Below, one piece after another: positions 62,946 through 64,000 of a stretch of 64,000 nt of DNA. Within the stretch, counting starts at the first letter, position 1, and each line of letters opens with the position of its first letter. Origin of the DNA: Roseateles noduli (lineage in GTDB: Bacteria; Pseudomonadota; Gammaproteobacteria; Burkholderiales; Burkholderiaceae_C); contig NIOE01000019.1 in assembly GCA_002205125.1 (NCBI GenBank), forward strand, positions 1 to 64,000. The letters run 5' to 3'. The notes under the pieces were generated by a model that was given only the letters and a program-made list of their open reading frames with translations, did no database searches and was not told the origin of the DNA. The position numbers and the translations under genes are program-made.

Positions 62946-63247
62946 CACAGCACCTTGAGCCATCGCGGGCGCCACGACAGCGTGGCGGCAATGGCTGCCG
63001 CCGAGCCCGCCAGGAGCATCAGCCACACCAGTGCGGCCATCGACGGGTGATCCGCCTGCAGGCACAGGCCCAGCGAAAGCGCCAACGCGAGAACGCCGGC
63101 CGCGCGGAGATTCCGGGCGGTCGCCGCCTTCGGCGCTTCATCGCCGTGGACCTGCTCCCAGTGGGTGTCCATCGCCAACGCCAGCCAGCCGAAGCCCAGC
63201 ACGGCGTTCACGGCGGCGGCGCTCAGCAGCACGACGGGCTCAGCCAT
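62936..63247 (-). CDS. DUF3325-family membrane protein
   Basis: The 103-aa protein has three hydrophobic helices: VVLLSAAAVNAVLGFGWLAL, AAGVLALALSLGLCLQA and ALVWLMLLAGSAAAIAATLS. A DTHWEQVHG segment after the first helix matches DUF3325 proteins found beside PepSY proteins and TonB-dependent siderophore receptors. It overlaps the PepSY gene by 8 bases. Exact role unknown; probably an accessory in iron-siderophore handling at the inner membrane. Confidence 0.8.
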   Translation of the reverse strand: MAEPVVLLSAAAVNAVLGFGWLALAMDTHWEQVHGDEAPKAATARNLRAAGVLALALSLGLCLQADHPSMAALVWLMLLAGSAAAIAATLSWRPRWLKVLWPH

Positions 63248-64000
63248 GACGGACTCCTGCGGTCTTGAGGGCGGACGGCGACGCAGACTCCGCCGACGCC
63301 GATCGCCTGGCTCTCTGCGCGAGCTTGCCGGCGGCGAAGAGGGCGACGGCGGCCGTCGCGATCAGGCTCAGGTCCACGCCGGCCACCGGCCAGTAGCCAG
63401 CAGACAGCGTCTTTCCGAGGTGATCGCCCGTCGTGACCGCGTTCGCGATCATCGCCGTCAGCGCGCCCGCGGCGATGACCCAGCATTGCTCGCGCCAGGC
63501 TGGATTCATCTTCGCCCTTGCGACCGCGCCGCCGCGCACGAAGGCATGCACCATCGTCAGCGCCCAGGTGCCCCAGAAGACGTTGCGCTCCCACTCGCCC
63601 TTGTCCGCGAGCGACTCCGGCAGCAGCCGGTTGGCGATCAGCATCGCCATCGTCGCCACCAGCATGCCGGTCACCGTCGTCACCGCCAGCGCATCGACGA
63701 CGCGGCTGCCCTGGCCGCCCGTCTTCGCGTGCTGCTGCTTGCGCTTCTCGACGAAGAACAGGAAGCCCGTCGCGATGCACACGCAGCCCAGCAGCCCGCC
63801 CAGCACGTAGAGCCAGCGCAGCAGCCAGTGACGGAAGTGCTGCAGGTGCAGCCCGGTGAGGAACTCGTTGATGCTGTCGACGGCGGTGCGCGGCGGATCC
63901 TCGCGCAGCAGCTCGCCGGTGCTCGCCTTGAAGTGGATGCCTTCGCCGGTCAGCGCGACGCGGTCGGTGCCGGCGCGATACACGCTCACGTAGGCGTTGG
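63240..64000 (-). CDS. PepSY-associated transmembrane protein, 5' end outside the window
   Basis: At least 253 residues are visible; the frame stays open to the window edge, so the N-terminal part is missing. Seen are a periplasmic PepSY-like piece (ALTGEGIHFKASTGELLRED), then LHLQHFRHWLLRWLYVLGGL with LGCVCIATGFLFFVEKRK, the PepSY-associated TM signature, and three to four further helices. Such iron-regulated membrane proteins sit with DUF3325 near ferri-siderophore receptors and may reduce or release the iron complex. It is coupled to DUF3325 by overlap. Confidence 0.85.
   Translation of the reverse strand, partial: NAYVSVYRAGTDRVALTGEGIHFKASTGELLREDPPRTAVDSINEFLTGLHLQHFRHWLLRWLYVLGGLLGCVCIATGFLFFVEKRKQQHAKTGGQGSRVVDALAVTTVTGMLVATMAMLIANRLLPESLADKGEWERNVFWGTWALTMVHAFVRGGAVARAKMNPAWREQCWVIAAGALTAMIANAVTTGDHLGKTLSAGYWPVAGVDLSLIATAAVALFAAGKLAQRARRSASAESASPSALKTAGVRHG

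Overview
The window is a 64 kb stretch of high-GC (roughly 65-70 %) chromosome from a betaproteobacterium. It looks like order Burkholderiales, probably a Roseateles/Mitsuaria/Rubrivivax-type member. The evidence is the tricarboxylic-acid-cycle gene block acnB / citE-like / mdh / GntR regulator / sdhCDAB / sdhE / gltA, three Bug (TctC) solute receptors, two PEP-CTERM proteins, and dapA-bamC and parE...parC in typical arrangements. I identify 59 protein genes and no rRNA, tRNA or CRISPR array. All function calls come from reading motifs and gene order; no database search was run.

Layout. 0.2-6.8 kb: a Tat-exported PhoD-type phosphatase, then two tandem paralogous M66-like zinc metalloproteases with Pro/Ala linkers, one a lipoprotein and one not. 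6.8-10.8 kb: two Bug receptors, a large PEP-CTERM protein and an orphan HipA-N-like small protein. 10.9-18.6 kb: a catabolic-looking island (LysR, Bug receptor, IlvD/Edd dehydratase, TetR, iron alcohol dehydrogenase, HSL-type esterase, thioesterase-GNAT fusion). 18.6-20.6 kb: a two-gene ATPase + HNH cassette that looks like a Septu (PtuAB) antiphage system, with lower GC than its surroundings. 20.7-22.6 kb: three exported proteins (DUF3455 lipoprotein, TPR protein, SodC).

22.8-35.5 kb: central carbon metabolism, with acnB, an AbrB/PIN toxin-antitoxin pair, a CitE-like lyase, malate dehydrogenase, a GntR regulator facing it across a perfect 14-bp palindrome, then succinate dehydrogenase with its assembly factor and citrate synthase. 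35.8-41.6 kb: a LacI regulator with a perfect operator, ribokinase and nucleoside hydrolase (ribonucleoside salvage), then an MTA/SAH-type deaminase and an ABC-type branched-amino-acid-like receptor. 41.9-46.3 kb: a response regulator / 7TM histidine kinase pair and a degenerate EAL-HDOD protein. 46.4-56 kb: SlyD-like isomerase, ribosomal-protein hydroxylase, small lipoprotein with a structured leader, bamC, dapA, and a minus-strand run of methyltransferase, SDR, 44-aa membrane protein, MFS transporter and secreted amidohydrolase. 56.2-62 kb: topoisomerase IV (parE, parC) enclosing a GNAT and a lytic transglycosylase. 62.3-64 kb: a second PEP-CTERM protein and, converging on it, DUF3325 and PepSY membrane proteins (siderophore-uptake type), separated by an array of five tandem hairpins.

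Most noteworthy: the Septu-like cassette, the tandem M66 pair with equally spaced duplicated upstream elements, the five-hairpin array with a compensatory base-pair change, the orphan HipA-N protein, and several palindromic operators that link regulators to their neighbours.
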